Notes: generated by a model from the sequence alone, not told the origin. A stretch of DNA of 64,000 nt from Colius striatus (GCF_028858725.1 NC_084768.1:5067853-5131852); one strand, 5' to 3'; shown: positions 1 through 12,460, counted from the first letter of the stretch. Translations and numbers: made by a program.

Positions 1-1128
1 GTTTGATCACCCTATATGGGGTGATGCGAAGTGAGTCATTGCCTTTCTGGAACTGTGGTTAAAAGTGCTGTCTAAACGTAGACTGCAGAATTAGGCTGTC
101 TTATTTTCCATGCACTGCCAAACATATATCTTTATTTAGGGTCAAGGTTTACTGATTCCTCTGAGACTGGAGCTGAACCCCCGTGTTTCAGACCTACTTG
201 AACCCATTGTAGTTTTTTGCTCCATTTTATTCCCTTTAAAAAGTTACAAACTGCTGAAATTTCTTGCTAAATGTGGCCTGCAGACCAATCCTAATCCACT
301 TTCTTTAAGTAGAATCCCTAACTGAGTATGTTCTAATATAATGGGCTGTAACCAATTCATCACACAGCTATGAATGGAAGTACAAGGCAGTACATTGCAA
401 GCTTGTTAGCTTCACTTAGCCGTGCCAATTCCTCTTTGGTAGAAATGCAGAGACATCAGTCAAGCTGACAGACACAACCTTAGTTGTATTCTATGCTGCT
501 GGCCTTACCATTGTTCAGTGACATGGAGCATTCAGCACGGCATCTGGTGGTGAGAAACCCCTGCAAACAAATTGGGTAGCTTGATGAATTCTGTACCTTA
601 GCTGAAGGAATGGCAAGAAAATGTATCGTGAATGCAAACACTAAATTACTATATGAATGTTATGCCTTTTAGAAATTGTTCTCTGCCAGAAGCGAATTAT
701 AGGAAACAAATTAGCATGGAGAGCTTGCATGCAGTTAATAATCTGAATGCTAAGAAAGTTTTACCTCCTGACAGCACAGAATTGTTTTATAAATGTTTTA
801 AAAACATGAAATAGGTGTTTGACGTGAGCGATTAAGGGAAGCTATTTAGAACTGCAAAATGAATTAAAGCTTTACAATGTCTTTACATAGTTATAGGAAG
901 AAGCAAAAGTACTGGAATTGGAATAATGAGGTGGCAAATTGCTTCTTCAAAAGGAGAAACATGAAACAAGAATCTTCCCATTTCACTTCTCTGAGTTAAA
1001 TTGCTTTTAATTCTAGATACACCATGGTGATGTTGACATACCTCACGATTCTCAAAAAATAGAGAGGGGTTTTGTTTGTTAAAGTTTTTCCAATGTTGAA
1101 ATCCCCTTTTTGGAGATTTTAGGGAGTT
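1..1128. other. Intergenic sequence, no gene seen
   Basis: AT-rich sequence with stops in all frames apart from short random open stretches. I see no splice-bounded exon, no RNA gene and no recognisable transposon. By human gene order, SH3GLB1 would be the neighbour on this side of SELENOF, so part of its 3' UTR could lie here, but nothing in the sequence identifies it. Confidence 0.4.
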
Positions 1129-1272
1129 ATAGAATCACAGAATGGTAGGGGTTGGAAGGGACCTTTAGAGATCATCCAGTCCAACCCCCCTGCAGAAGCA
1201 GGGTCACCTAGATCAGGTCACATAGGAACATATCCAGGTGGGTCTTGAAGCCCTCCAAGGAAGGAGCCTCCA
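1129..1272 (-). mobile_element. CR1 LINE 3'-end fragment
   Basis: The reverse complement shows the avian CR1 3' end: the TTCTATA-type tail at 1129-1140, then the conserved block ending in 'gttggactggatgatct' and the 'cctgatctaggtgaccctg' block. The element is truncated at its 5' end near 1272, leaving about 145 bp. It is a non-coding remnant of a non-LTR retrotransposon. Confidence 0.9.
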
Positions 1273-1459
1273 TATGGTTTATTCGTCCTTGGAAAAAGGA
1301 AAGGCCAATTTCCCACAGCAACCTTTACATGGCATCCAGTGGAAATTGCATTAGTTTATCTCCATTGAGAATGTTAAGCATCTAGGAGAGTTTCTAGGTT
1401 TCTAATCCTATTTCCCCTGTAGAGAAACTAGTCATTATTTTCAGTGTAATGCATTGGCA

Positions 1460-2030
1460 TGGTTTAACCCCAGCCTGCAACAAAACCCCACGTGGCCGTT
1501 CACTCACTCCTCCATGGTGGGATGGGGGAGAAAATCAGAAGGGTAAGAGTGAGAAAACTTGTGGGTTGAGATCAAGACAGTATCATAGGTGAAGCTGAAG
1601 CCGTATGCACAGAGTGAAACACAGAATTCCCCCCTGCCCATGGGCGGGTGTTAAGCCATCTCCAGGACTGTGGGGCTCCATGACATGTAACAGTTACTTA
1701 GGAAGACAAAGACCATCACTCTGAATGCTCCCCCTTCCTTCTTCTTCCTTCAGCTTTATAGGCTGAGTGTGACATGACATGGTCTGGAATAGCCCTTTGG
1801 CCAGCTGGGGTCAGCTGTCCTGGCGGTGCCCTCTCCCAGCTTCTTGTGCACCTCCAGCCTGATCACTATGGGGTGGGTGAGAAGTGGAAAAGGCCACTTT
1901 ACAAATATCTAAATGCTGTGTAAGACCTGCTCAGCAATAACTTGAAACATCCCTGTGTTAGTAACCTTGTTTCCAGCATTGAATCCCGCAGTAGTCGCTA
2001 TGAAGGAAATTATCTCAGCCAAAACCAGCA
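1460..2030 (+). mobile_element. Endogenous retrovirus LTR, apparently solo (Neoavian type)
   Basis: This stretch of about 570 bp begins TGGTTTAACCCCAGCC and ends CCAAAACCAGCA, so it has TG...CA termini. Internal blocks near 1516-1560 (GGGATGGGGGAGA, GTAAGAGTGAGAAAACT) and 1800-1960 (TCAGCTGTCCTGGC, TGCTCAGCAATAAC, AACATCCCTGTGTTA) match, from memory, an LTR that is very abundant in songbird and other Neoavian genomes. No gag, pol or env sequence lies beside it, so it looks like a solo LTR left by recombination. I could not see a clear target-site duplication. Orientation and exact ends are inferred from the termini. Confidence 0.7.
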
Positions 2031-5000
2031 CCATATTGCTGTCTGTAAACTTCCTTTGCAAAGGTGAGTGTCATTGTCTCTGTTTATCTGGAAGGAACTG
2101 CAGCACAGAAATGGGGATGATTTATCTGTGTTGTCTTAGTGATATGGTAATTGAGCCAACTGTTTCCTGATGGCTTGTACCTTGGTTGTATCTTCCTGCA
2201 AAGGTTGGCTCAGAGATGACTTCTCAAGGGCTGTTAGCACTCACATTTTGTATTAATAACGAGAGAAAAAAATTCTTTCTCACTTGTCCTGAGATGAGAC
2301 CCTGACATCTATCTGAAATTCTCCCAGACTTTCATTTTGCTCTGTTGCTTTGGTTCATGAACAACCTGTTTAAAATAAAACAAGAAACAAACCTCCCTCT
2401 CAAAAAAAAAACAAACAAAACCCCTCAAGTGTTCATTGTGAGTTGTGAGAAGGTCTGGCAGCCACTTGGGGACACAGAAGTACAGAGGGTCCAACCTGGA
2501 TCAGAACAGACATATTTGCCCTCTGCTATCAGAGTAACTGCTAGTGTCAAATTAATGAAGGTTTTCTTGTCTTTGCTGTCAATTCAAAGCTTCCTAGCTT
2601 TTTGAGATCTCTAGCTATTAAGATACTTTTAGAGACAAGAGTATTTCTATCAAAAGCAGTACACAGTGACTCTAGTGCATCAGGTGAACATCTACAAGTT
2701 ACCATGGCTACCCTAAGTCTTTTCCAAGTCACACTTGACTGAGCTCACACAGCTGGTAGCACTTGAGCTTGCGGCTGTGAACGACAGGAACCAAAAGGCA
2801 AGTCCTCCCTCCACCAGACCTGCTCTGTTGCTGTACCACCGGCGTCTCAAGTTTCTCTGCATCACTTGTGCTGCGGGAGATGGCTTCTTGGAAGTACAGA
2901 TTCTTCCAGCTTCCTAGGCAGGCTCAAACCCGTCCACTGGTGGTGAGCAAGAAGGTAAGAGGTTGTAGGGATACAGCTGGTGAGAAATGAATGATTAGAA
3001 AACCAAACTCCACCTGTCAGTGTGCAGTGGAAGCCCTGTGGTTCCAGTTGCAATCCCAGTCGGGGTCATTAGGTAGCTGATCTTTGATAATTGTGATAAT
3101 CCTGTAAAAAAAAAAAAAGGTGGAGATCACAATTTTTTAAGTTTAAAGATGTGCCTAAAGGATAAACAGTGTTCAGTTAAATTTGTCACAGATGGTAGAG
3201 TAAATAAGGAAACTGATTAGAGATGACGACAGTCTGGTTGAACGTGAGTTCATGGATAGGGTGTGATGGGCTACACTGGTAGCTTAGTGTCTTTAAAGCA
3301 GTGTAGAGTTGGTCTGGAGAGGTATTTAAGTTTTGGTGCCAGGTGCCTATGGAGCAGCTGTGCAGGTAGTTTAATTCTTCTGGAGACTTCGATCACTGTG
3401 TATGTGAGACTTGTATAGATGGTAGCTCTCTCCAGACTGGATATTTCTAGGCACTTTTTGTCCCAACAGCCCCGGTAGGTTACTGCTGCTCTGACCACAG
3501 AGGACCAGAGCTGGTGGCATTACTTTCTGTGTTCCTGCTCTCAGCTGCTCTCAGCTTATGCAAAATCCTGCCTACTTTGAATCTGACCTTTATTTATTCT
3601 ATTTTTTAAAGATGCTGATGTCTTTGTTCTTTGCACTTTAAGGTATAGCATACTTAGGAGGCTAAGTCCAGCAAACCTTTTCAGTGTGTCTATATGAGTG
3701 GGATGGGTTTTACATTTAGATTATGTATTTTTATATGGTCTTTGCTGGACGGGATGAAATGCTGCTTTGCATCAGTAACCTGTTGGGGAAAAAAAGAAGT
3801 GGAGAACAGTGTGTTATTTTAGCCCACTCTGTGGCACTGCTGCCAAACGCTGATTCTGTCTCAAGGTGATTGCTGTAGTTGTTTGTCATCTTATCAATTC
3901 CGCAGCAGATATGAGCACAACAAATGTGCTAAATATGAGTTTTAAAAGAGCCCAGTGGGATCATGAGCAATGGTGACAATGATGTCCATCTTTAAATGCG
4001 TATCTGCAGGGATCAGGTGCTGCCCCTTCCCTCAGAGGAAGGGAGACGGGCTGTGGAGCTGGGAAGGGACAGTGCATTAGTGTTTTGGTTCACAATGGGA
4101 GTGTGCTTTTGAGGTGAACCTCCCAGTTGTCCTTGTTTAGTAGGCTTTGGTTCACATCATTGTGGTCTTAGAGTACAGAGTCTAGATTCCTTTAATGTGA
4201 AATGCAAGTGGGAGCTGTTTCCTAGCAGTACACCTGAAATGTGCTATCATGTGATGGACTCTGAGCACCAGCATTTCTGCTCCAGAATCCTCTCCCCTTG
4301 TGCCATGCTAACGTAGACAGAGGTGGCCAGTGACACCAAAGAGCAGTGAAAACTCTCTTCAGGAAGTCTCACAGCTTTCTGAGGTTGGATGGACATTTGT
4401 ACCTGAGTTTTGAAGTCATTCTTGAAATAATACTGCTATAAGCAAGATCATATTGTCTCACGTGCACTGGCTTTCAACATGAAGGCAAACAGCCTCTCTT
4501 CTCCTTGGAGACAGTTACCATAACACACTTTAAAACCCTCTTAAAAAGCCAGAATCCTCACAACATGCTCCTATGTGAACAGACCTGTTAGAGGCACACT
4601 CACAGGCTCTGCCCCTTGGAAGGCTTTGTCCATAAGGGTGAGGTCTCTGGATGTTACTTAGAGCCTGAACAAGAGGAAGCTGGCAATAAGCAACTTCTCA
4701 TTTTGCCGCTACACTGCAGGGCCATTCACATATATGGCTTTCTTATATGTAGGATTTACCTGTGAGTGACAGCAATTCTTACCTGAATGGTGAACTTTAG
4801 ATCACATGAAAACCATTGATTTTGCCACAAAAATGTCATCCAGAGATTTTTTCAGTGGCTGTTCCAATAGCCCATTTCATTACAGAGTTTATACACTGAC
4901 AGTGTCATTACAAGGAACCCGTGAAAGATGTAATCATGCTGCTCCTATGCAGACATGGTATCTGTTGTGCATATCTGATCTTTGTGATCCAAATGGCCCT

Positions 5001-5629
5001 TTTCTCCATCCCTGGTTTACACTGCTAATGCTCGACTTGGGGTGAACTGATGCTGAAGTGATGTCCCTCTGATTATATAACCAAAGCTGCAAAATTAAAT
5101 TGTGGTAAGATTTCTCACTGAATACACATTTACAGTGCCCTTTACTGTATGTTTTAAAGGAATAACTGCTAAAAAGGAAGAGGGATATGACTGCGTGTAT
5201 CTTAACTTGAACCCAAACCAAGGCTGAGTAAGGGGCAGAGCTGTGCTGCCGCCTGTGCGTGACACAGCCAGGCACAGCCTGTGCTCTCCCACCACGCTCC
5301 CCTCCCGAGCAGAAAGGTGAGAAAGACAGGAACAAACGCCTCCCGTGTTAATAAAGGTAGTGGGTTTACAATGTTGGTCCATACACAAGCCGGGAACAGC
5401 AGCAGTGCGCATGTTAAGCTAAGGCGTAAGTTTCACTGTCACAGAAGTAACTTATGGCAATGCCCAGCTGTTATAATGCTAAATGACGACAAATACTTTC
5501 ATGGTGATCTGCCACTCAACTAGAAGGGTGAGCCGGGGCATGCGGATCAGCATGGCTCTGAGGCTTAGGACGTGCACAGCGCAACTCCCTTTATTTCTTT
5601 TAAACAAAACGACAGGCTCGGACATGCCC
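2031..5629. other. Intergenic sequence, no gene seen
   Basis: Unique-looking sequence with only short, unconserved open frames. There are short A-runs near 2402-2412 and 3103-3114. No exon, RNA gene or recognisable transposon was identified. Confidence 0.4.
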
Positions 5630-6440
5630 CTCCCGCCGGCGCGGCCTCAGCGTCCCGCGCTGCCTCAGCGCCCCCAGGAGCGCGGCCCCAGCGCCCCCCC
5701 AGCGCCCCCAGGAGCGCGGCCTCAGCGTCCCGCACTGCCTCAGCGCCCCCAGGAGCGCGGCCTCAGCGCCCCCAGCCGTGCGGCCCCAGCGCCCCGCGCT
5801 GCCCCAGCGCCCCCAGGAGCGCGGCCCCAGCGCCCCGCGCTGCCCCAGCGCCCCCAGCCCGGCGCGGCCCCAGCGCCCCGCGCTGCCTCAGCGCCCCCAG
5901 GAGCGCGGCCCCAGCGCCCCCCCAGCGCCCCCAGGAGCGCGGCCTCAGCGTCCCGCACTGCCTCAGCGCCCCCAGGAGCGCGGCCTCAGCGCCCCCAGCC
6001 GTGCGGCCCCAGCGCCCCGCGCTGCCCCAGCGCCCCCAGGAGCGCGGCCCCAGCGTCCCGCACTGCCTCAGCGCCCCCAGCCCGGCGCGGCCCCAGCGCC
6101 CCGCGCTGCCCCAGCGCCCCCAGGAGCGCGCCCCCAGGAGCGCGGCCCCAGCGCCCCCAGCGCCCCGCGCTGCCTCAGCGCCCCCAGGAGCGCGACCCCC
6201 AGCGCCCCCAGGAGCGCGGCCCCAGCGCCCCGCGCTGCCTCAGCGCCCCCAGCCCGGCGCGGCCCCAGCGCCCCCAGCGCCCCGCGCTGCCTCAGCGCCC
6301 CCAGGAGCGCGACCCCCAGCGCCCCCAGGAGCGCGGCCCCAGCGCCCCCAGGAGCGCGGCCCCAGCGCCCCGCGCTGCCTCAGCGCCCCCAGCCCGGCGC
6401 GGCCCCAGCGCCCCCAGCGCCCCGCGCTGCCTCAGCCCCT
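5630..6440. repeat. GC-rich minisatellite, about 41-bp unit with a 23-bp variant
   Basis: Some 800 bp of almost pure G+C is built from a unit of about 41 bp (GCGCGGCCCCAGCGCCCCGC followed by GCTGCCTCAGCGCCCCCAGGA). It alternates with a shortened 23-bp form lacking the GCGCCCCGCGCTGCCTCA segment, and with a CCCGGC variant. A higher-order copy is visible: the block starting at 5682 recurs at 5905, an offset of 223 bp. A second block containing GCGACCCCC recurs at 6192 and 6309, an offset of 117 bp. CpG density is very high. All three plus-strand frames stay open because the unit lacks TAA, TAG and TGA, giving Pro/Ala/Arg-rich pseudo-proteins of 240-360 residues. These look like a consequence of composition, not genes. 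Confidence 0.93.
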
Positions 6441-6503
6441 CGCGCTGCTCAGTGGGGCGCCGGCAAGATGGCGCTGGGCAGCGGGCGGTTGAACCGTGGG
6501 TAA
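6441..6503 (+). promoter_or_regulatory. Possible promoter / short first exon beside the minisatellite
   Basis: At the right edge of the GC-rich array, AAGATGGCG occurs at 6465-6473. It resembles a YY1 element that commonly overlaps start codons in CpG-island promoters. The ATG at 6468 has A at -3 and G at +4 and opens a short frame, MALGSGRLNRG, which ends at a TAA overlapping a candidate splice donor (CCGTGG|GTAAAA, junction after 6499). Sequence immediately after is ordinary and not GC-rich. I do not recognise the peptide and cannot point to a second exon, so this is a hypothesis only. Confidence 0.2.
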
Positions 6504-9047
6504 AAGCCTGTTCAGACACGCCTCTTCACACACACCTCTCCACCTGGCTGCCAAATGCCGTATAAATATTCGTTCCAGCGATGCAGAAACGATCCGTGAG
6601 GCTTGCTGCATGGCCTGACAAATCAGAGCCACAGACAGCTGCCATGCTTTTCTTGTATCAGCTTTTCCAGACTTGCTGTCCTGATGGGTTGTGGCCCCTG
6701 CTGTCGTGTGACTGTGATGCCAGCTCGGGCAGTCCCACAGCCTGTGGCACACCTCTGCCTCTTCCATGCATGGGGGAAACGAGGCTGTGGGTTGGCTTTG
6801 TCACTGTCCCTTCGGTGGCCTTTCAGCGAGGCCGCAGGTAGCACTGTGCGGTCCCGGACCCTTGGCAGGGCGGCTGAGTGGCCACGGGAGGAGCGCCTGG
6901 CTGCGCTCACAGCGGCACGTGCGCTCCGCGAGCCGCACATTGCTGAAGTGAAAAGCTGTAAAACTAGATCCTCTGTGACTGATGTAGATAATCCAATAAA
7001 AGCATTAGCGAGACTCCGCTCTGGAGACACGGCTGCTTAGGTTGGGGCACGCATGGCTGACTAAGGCAGGAGTGTGAATGTGGATGTTTCCTCACAGCTG
7101 GGAGTGGAGGGAGGCTATGGTTTGTCACTGTGTTACAGCTCTGCTCTGTCAGACCCAGAAAGAGGGGGCAAAGGCAAAGTAAAAAATTATCCTGACTATC
7201 CTGTTCTGTGCTTTCTCCTATGCACAGCATCCTAAAAGAAACAATGAAGTATTCCTTTATGGCCTTCCTAAAGAGGCATCTGCTTGGGCCCCATCTACTT
7301 GGGGCAGAAAAGTGCTTGGAGAATGTCTCATCCCTCTCTTCTCGCCCATGAATGCAGCCTTTTCAGCACCAGAAATGGTTTATTTTGTGCTTGATGCACT
7401 CAGCCCCACGGGGACGTATTTCCAGCTCCAGCATATATATGTACTGTACTGCAGTGCTGGATGCTGGCCAAGAAGGTCAAGGTATGGAACTGCTCTAGTG
7501 AATCATTTTGGAAATGCTAAGTCTTCTACACTGTAAATCCATTATCTAGTTATTCCTATATATCAAATGCCAACACAGCTTCCTCTGAGGGTTTTTATTG
7601 CACAGAAACTAGTAAATATATTCTTGTATGAATTTGTGGGTTTACCAGCAAGACTGATTTATACCTTCCCATTCCATCCAGCATGACTTACGGTGGGATT
7701 TCACCACAGTAAAATCTTGTGAAGAATACTGAGAACTAAGACAGTTTGATGCTGTGTTGTTACAGCATTGATGCAATAGAGTGATCACTTTCCTGTTGCT
7801 GACGAGTAAATCTGGCACTTAAAACTCAGAAAGACAAAGCAGAAGTATCCCAGTCTGGAGTTTGATTTTGCTAGTTTGGTTATTAACTCTTACTTTTTTG
7901 TGATGTATTTTGTATAGCATACGAACATAGAACTAGCCTTTAGAAGAAGAACTTGTTGGAAGTCTGTGTAATTAATATAGCAGTAAATTAAGCAAAAAAT
8001 AAGGCCAAGAAATTAACATTCTGAATACAAATCTTTACTGTTTTATTGAGATGGAAACCCTGAGTTATATGAGAAAATACCATGTTGCTTCATGGCTTTG
8101 TAGAATCCATTGATTTTTACTAAACAACTTCATTCTTATTCCAATGACTGCTTAGTCATTACTGTCCTGCTGCCTCCAGTTCATAGCTTTGTTCCTACTA
8201 AATATGAAACACTGTTCAGTATTCTGATGAAAAATACTCAATTGTTTTTCCCTCCATTTCTAACAGTTTATTTGCCATCTCTTCGGGGGGACATTCAGAG
8301 CAAAGACTGTCTTTGTATTCCAGAAATGGATGAGCTCATAATATGAAAGCAGTGAACAGGTAACAGTCAGGGAGCTGAAGCAGCAGCACTGAGCACAACG
8401 GCAGCACACTGTAGCAAAGGTGTAGTTCAAACTTGTATTATGTGGGCTTGGCAACTGTGTTACATACCTTAAGATCCCCTCATAGTATTTATAGCTTGTA
8501 ATGCTCCTCATACCAGTGTGTCCTGTTTGTTTTTAAGCTAGCCAGACAATAACTTGCCAAGGCACAACATGTGCTTTTAGCTATCTTTGATGTGGTACAG
8601 ACCTATCCAAACTTCTTAACCACCAAAGTGCTCATTTTGCCCACTGAACTTCTATGCATTAGGATCAGTTCCCTTTCTACAAAAGGCTTAAACAATGTTA
8701 GGTGTCCATGGCCTCTGGAGGCTCTTGGATAAAGTACTAATATTGCTAGAATCTTCCAAAATATGCACAAGTTTTATGTCCTTTATGCAGCTTTATACTG
8801 GGCTCCAGTAGCATATATGTGTGGTGGGTATTTTCACCAAAACCAGTTACTGGTAGGAAGAGGATACGTGTGGCACCACAATCCACTTGAAGCTTATGCA
8901 TTAGGCCGTCCAGGTCATCTGGGACTGTGGCGTTGCTGCAAGAGCTTGGAAACAGCTATGCTTGATAACACTGCCAGAGGGCAGCCAAAATGGAGTGATT
9001 CAAAAGAAGTGCTTGTTTGATGCAAGGGTGAGTCATGGTCAGCTCTT
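6504..9047. other. Intergenic sequence, no gene seen
   Basis: The first 550 bp are moderately GC-rich. An AATAAA lies at 6995-7000, but nothing ties it to a transcript. The rest is AT-rich. An open frame of 85 codons at 8763-9020 resembles no family I know and runs up to a CR1 element. No exon or RNA gene can be supported. Confidence 0.35.
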
Positions 9048-9256
9048 TTGATATGAGGAGGAATTTCTTTACTGAAAGGGCTGTCAAGCATTGGAACGAC
9101 CTGTCCAGGGAGGTGCTGGAGTCACGGTCCCTGGGGGTGTTTAAGAGACAGGTGGATGTTGTACTTAGAGAAATGGTCTAGTGGTTGATAGGGCTGGGAC
9201 AAAGGCTGCACTCGATGATCTTAAAAGTCTCTTCCAGCTGAAATGATTCTATGATC
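9048..9256 (+). mobile_element. CR1 LINE 3'-end fragment
   Basis: Shows the CR1 3' region in plus orientation: 'gatatgaggaggaatttctt', 'gggctgtcaagcattggaac', 'ggaggtgctggagtcacggt', then the ATGATCTTAAAAGTCTCTTCCA block and an ATTCTATGATCC tail at 9247-9256. The sequence differs clearly from the larger CR1 copies further right and belongs to another CR1 subfamily. Confidence 0.9.
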
Positions 9257-12200
9257 CTGGTTGCCTTAGCAGGGGGAAGTGTTGAGGGATGTATTCCATT
9301 TCTCAGTGTTTAGAAGATTAACTTGTATATCAGTGGACATGTATGTATGCTTTCAGTGTACAAAGGTGTAGTTGGATCCCTTGCTTCTCAGACAGCAGCA
9401 AAGCTGATGAGGCTCTCAGCATCTGGAATCCATTTCAAAATGTAATGGATAATCAGGTACTATTTGAGACAAGCACTGTTCACCTGCTGCCGTGGCTGCT
9501 ATGTAAATCGATAAATGCAAGAGTACTCTGGCTGCTTCTGTAGTTTGTCTCCTGTCTGAGCTCACTAGGTAAGTAATTTCATCATGTGTTTCCCCCTCTC
9601 CATCCTTTATAACGAGTGATAAGGAAAACAATTACTGAAAATCTTCTCTGAAAATCTTCGCTGGCTACTCAGACCTTATGACAGAGGGAAGGGAGTGTTC
9701 TGAACCATCAGCATATCAGTGGATTGTTAGTGGGCTGTCTGTTCTTTGTCTCCTTGGCCATCTTGTCTCTTGAGTTCTTCCTCTTAGACATGACAACAAA
9801 TTTGTTTCAAAGTAGTTGGGTTGGGCCTTAACAGTTAACAACTTAGGGAGAACTACACAGATTCAGAAGATGGTGTTTAGCTGCTTTAGATAGAAATATT
9901 CTGCATTTTAGCATTTGATGGACCATTCTCAGGCTCACTTGACAAATGTCAAGTTCATTTAAGTAGCCAAAGCACCCCTAGCAAGGAACTTGCCTTGTCT
10001 AACCTTCCTTATACACTGCAAGAATCAGGAAATGATGCTGATCCTTGCAGTACCCTCTTGAAATTACGTGCTTTGCCCTGATGGGGAAAACGTAAAGAAG
10101 TTCTAATGCAGCTCCAAATACACAGCTTCAATGCTAATGAAGTTGAATGACAGGAAAGCATTTTTTGGCTTTTTATTTCTTTTTTTGGTGGGCAGGGAAA
10201 GAAGGCCTCATCTCCATGGCTGAAGAGGAACATCAGAAGATTTACTTTGCTTCCGAAAGCTCAGGCTCAAAAAGTTACATTCACGACAGGAGCCTGGGTT
10301 TCTGAACACACACTTTCTCTCGTGTGTGTACTCTTCATTAAGTTGGCAATCTGTTCTTGTTCTATGTGATGAAACAACAAAACAAAGACTGAGATGAATA
10401 CTTACTTTTTCTCCATGATTTTTATGTCTGCTGGAAAGCTTCCCTTAGCTCTAAACCAGATTTTTGCCTGCTACAGTCATTTTGTTCTGGTTCACATTGC
10501 AGGAGTCTATGACTAAGCAGGTACCTAGGAAACCCATCCAAGTAGCTTGTACACTGGGCTTCAAATTCATCTCCACATTATATTTATGTACAAAAAGCAA
10601 TGTACAACACCTTTTAAAAAAGCATGGCTATTTTCTCCTGCAAGCTGAAATGCCTATTCTTCCTTCTAAAAAGACATGAAGGGTAGATGGACACTTCATG
10701 GTTCAACTCAGTCATGCATGCTTGCTGCTTTTATTCCTCCTTTCATTAACTCTCTCAAGTTTTGGCACAACAAGAGTATTATATAAGACTAAATAATTCT
10801 TACATAAATCTGAGTGAATGCCTTTCATGAATTACTGGGTGCTTATCATGGCTATAAGTAAAAATGAATCACTTCCTTTTCAAATGGGAGCTTTAAACCT
10901 TGTATTTTGTGTGGTTAATTGCCACAAGCCAAAATAATCTTTTGAGCTCTATGAATTTTCACAGCTGCAGCCTCGAGGAAAAGAAACCCACACTGATAAA
11001 TAGAAACTTAAGAATTTCCTAAAGAAATTGTTCCCCACTCCAACTGCCTCTTTTAGCCCAAAGCCCAGCTCATTTTTTCTCAGAATGTTAAATGTTCCTA
11101 GCACATGTCTGTAGAACCAAGAACCTCAGTATCACCTAAAGGATAGAATAAGAATAAAGCAAGGACTGTGTGAATGTAACACTTCAAGAACAGCATGAAG
11201 AACAGGCACCAGGTCAAGAGGCAAAGGTAATTTAGCTTTTTCTGGAGGGAAACAGATCAAGCAGCTCACTAACAATCAGGGAAGACTCTCGACATATTCC
11301 CATATACAGGGAAATACAAGGATGTACCTTGTGCATGTTTTTAGGCTAAGGGAATAAATACCTGAGTTACAAGGCAAGATTACTATGTGGAACAGGAACC
11401 ATGAAGTTGGAAACCTAGAAGGAAAGCTGGGAGAAATAATCATTTCCAGTCTCCTTGATGAAAATGAGAACCAGTACTAGGGAAGACAAGAGGCTGCAGA
11501 AACAGTACTGGGACTGTAGTTGTACAACCCAATTAGTTATGCTGGAGGACAAATTGTTTGGCCTGTCATCCTCCTCCATTATGGGATGGTTACCTCCTGG
11601 TACAAGGACTGGTTCTATGCTTCAGTGACAGACAAGCAAGAGCGGGAGTGAAGGACCTGGTGTTGGAAGAGGAAGTTCATGTAGGGAAGTAGCAAGCTGG
11701 CAGTTGGAAGACAGGGAAAGAAAAGAGAGGTCATCACATTAAGGAGGAGGGAAATACTGAGAAGCAGAGGGAAATGTTTGGTAAATATCAAATGAAGCAA
11801 ACAATCTCTCCGTAGAGCAGTAACAAGGGCCTAAGGCTGGAGAGAAGGGCGAGGGTAAAATGCTGTGCTAAACAGCACAGTAAATCTTCCAACACAGAAA
11901 CTGAAAATCCCTTGCTGACAAACCTAGGAGTGAGAAGTGTGTGATACAGTCAGTATATTAAAAGACCAGTGGATGGCAGCATATTTTTACTACCACAATA
12001 CTGGTTGTCATACCACATGTTTTGGTTGCAGCTCTTCTGCTGACTAATACATCACAGGTCCCAAGAACAAAGCCATGTTTGACTCTGGTAGGTTAGCACA
12101 AGCTGCAAAGATCGGTGCTTTTGTGTAGAGTTCATATTCCTCTGTAACAGTGGTGACTGCTGTCCCATATCGAGTCAGCTGGGAGATAAGCAGCCTATTT

Positions 12201-12374
12201 TACAAGGAAAGGAGTGAAAGGCATAGAATAAGAGTGAGAAAGAGGAGAAAAACATCATGTGACCTAGCTGTATACACCTTTTAAGACTTCATAACAACAT
12301 TTCAGGAATAAAACTGGCAGCAGAGTCACCGTAGTGTAGTACTTCTGTTAATTTAGTGTGGGCTCAGTCCCAAG
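9257..12374. other. Intergenic sequence downstream of SELENOF, no gene seen
   Basis: AT-rich unique sequence between the CR1 at 9.1 kb and the 3' end of SELENOF. No exon-like open frame, RNA gene or recognisable transposon was identified. The boundary with the SELENOF transcript is set by the most distal poly(A) signal I could find. Confidence 0.4.
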
Positions 12375-12380
12375 TTTATT
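12375..12380 (-). terminator. SELENOF: Distal poly(A) signal of SELENOF
   Basis: Reverse complement reads AATAAA in the context GAACAATAAACTTGG, about 1,050 nt downstream of the SELENOF stop codon and beyond the SECIS element. It is the last good signal before intergenic sequence, so it probably marks the longest mRNA form. Actual use is inferred. Confidence 0.5.
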
Positions 12381-12429
12381 GTTCTGTGGTGAAGCTGATG
12401 ATTTCTTCTCAAAAGTTGGGAATAAAATC

Positions 12430-12460
12430 TGTAGAGAACATTGTAATTGTAGAGAACATT
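12430..12460. repeat. Short direct repeat in the SELENOF 3' UTR
   Basis: The 13-mer TGTAGAGAACATT occurs at 12430-12442 and again at 12448-12460, an 18-bp offset. It is a small local duplication between the two poly(A) signals. Confidence 0.8.

Noticed and set aside
5483-6565. Long Pro/Ala/Arg-rich open frames (up to 360 codons) across the GC-rich array
   Set aside because: Overlapping frames are open in all three registers because the repeat unit lacks stop codons. No conserved domain and no initiation evidence; composition artefact unless expression is shown.
8763-9020. 85-codon open frame as a small gene
   Set aside because: No recognisable family, no splice or promoter context, and length within chance expectation for this much sequence.
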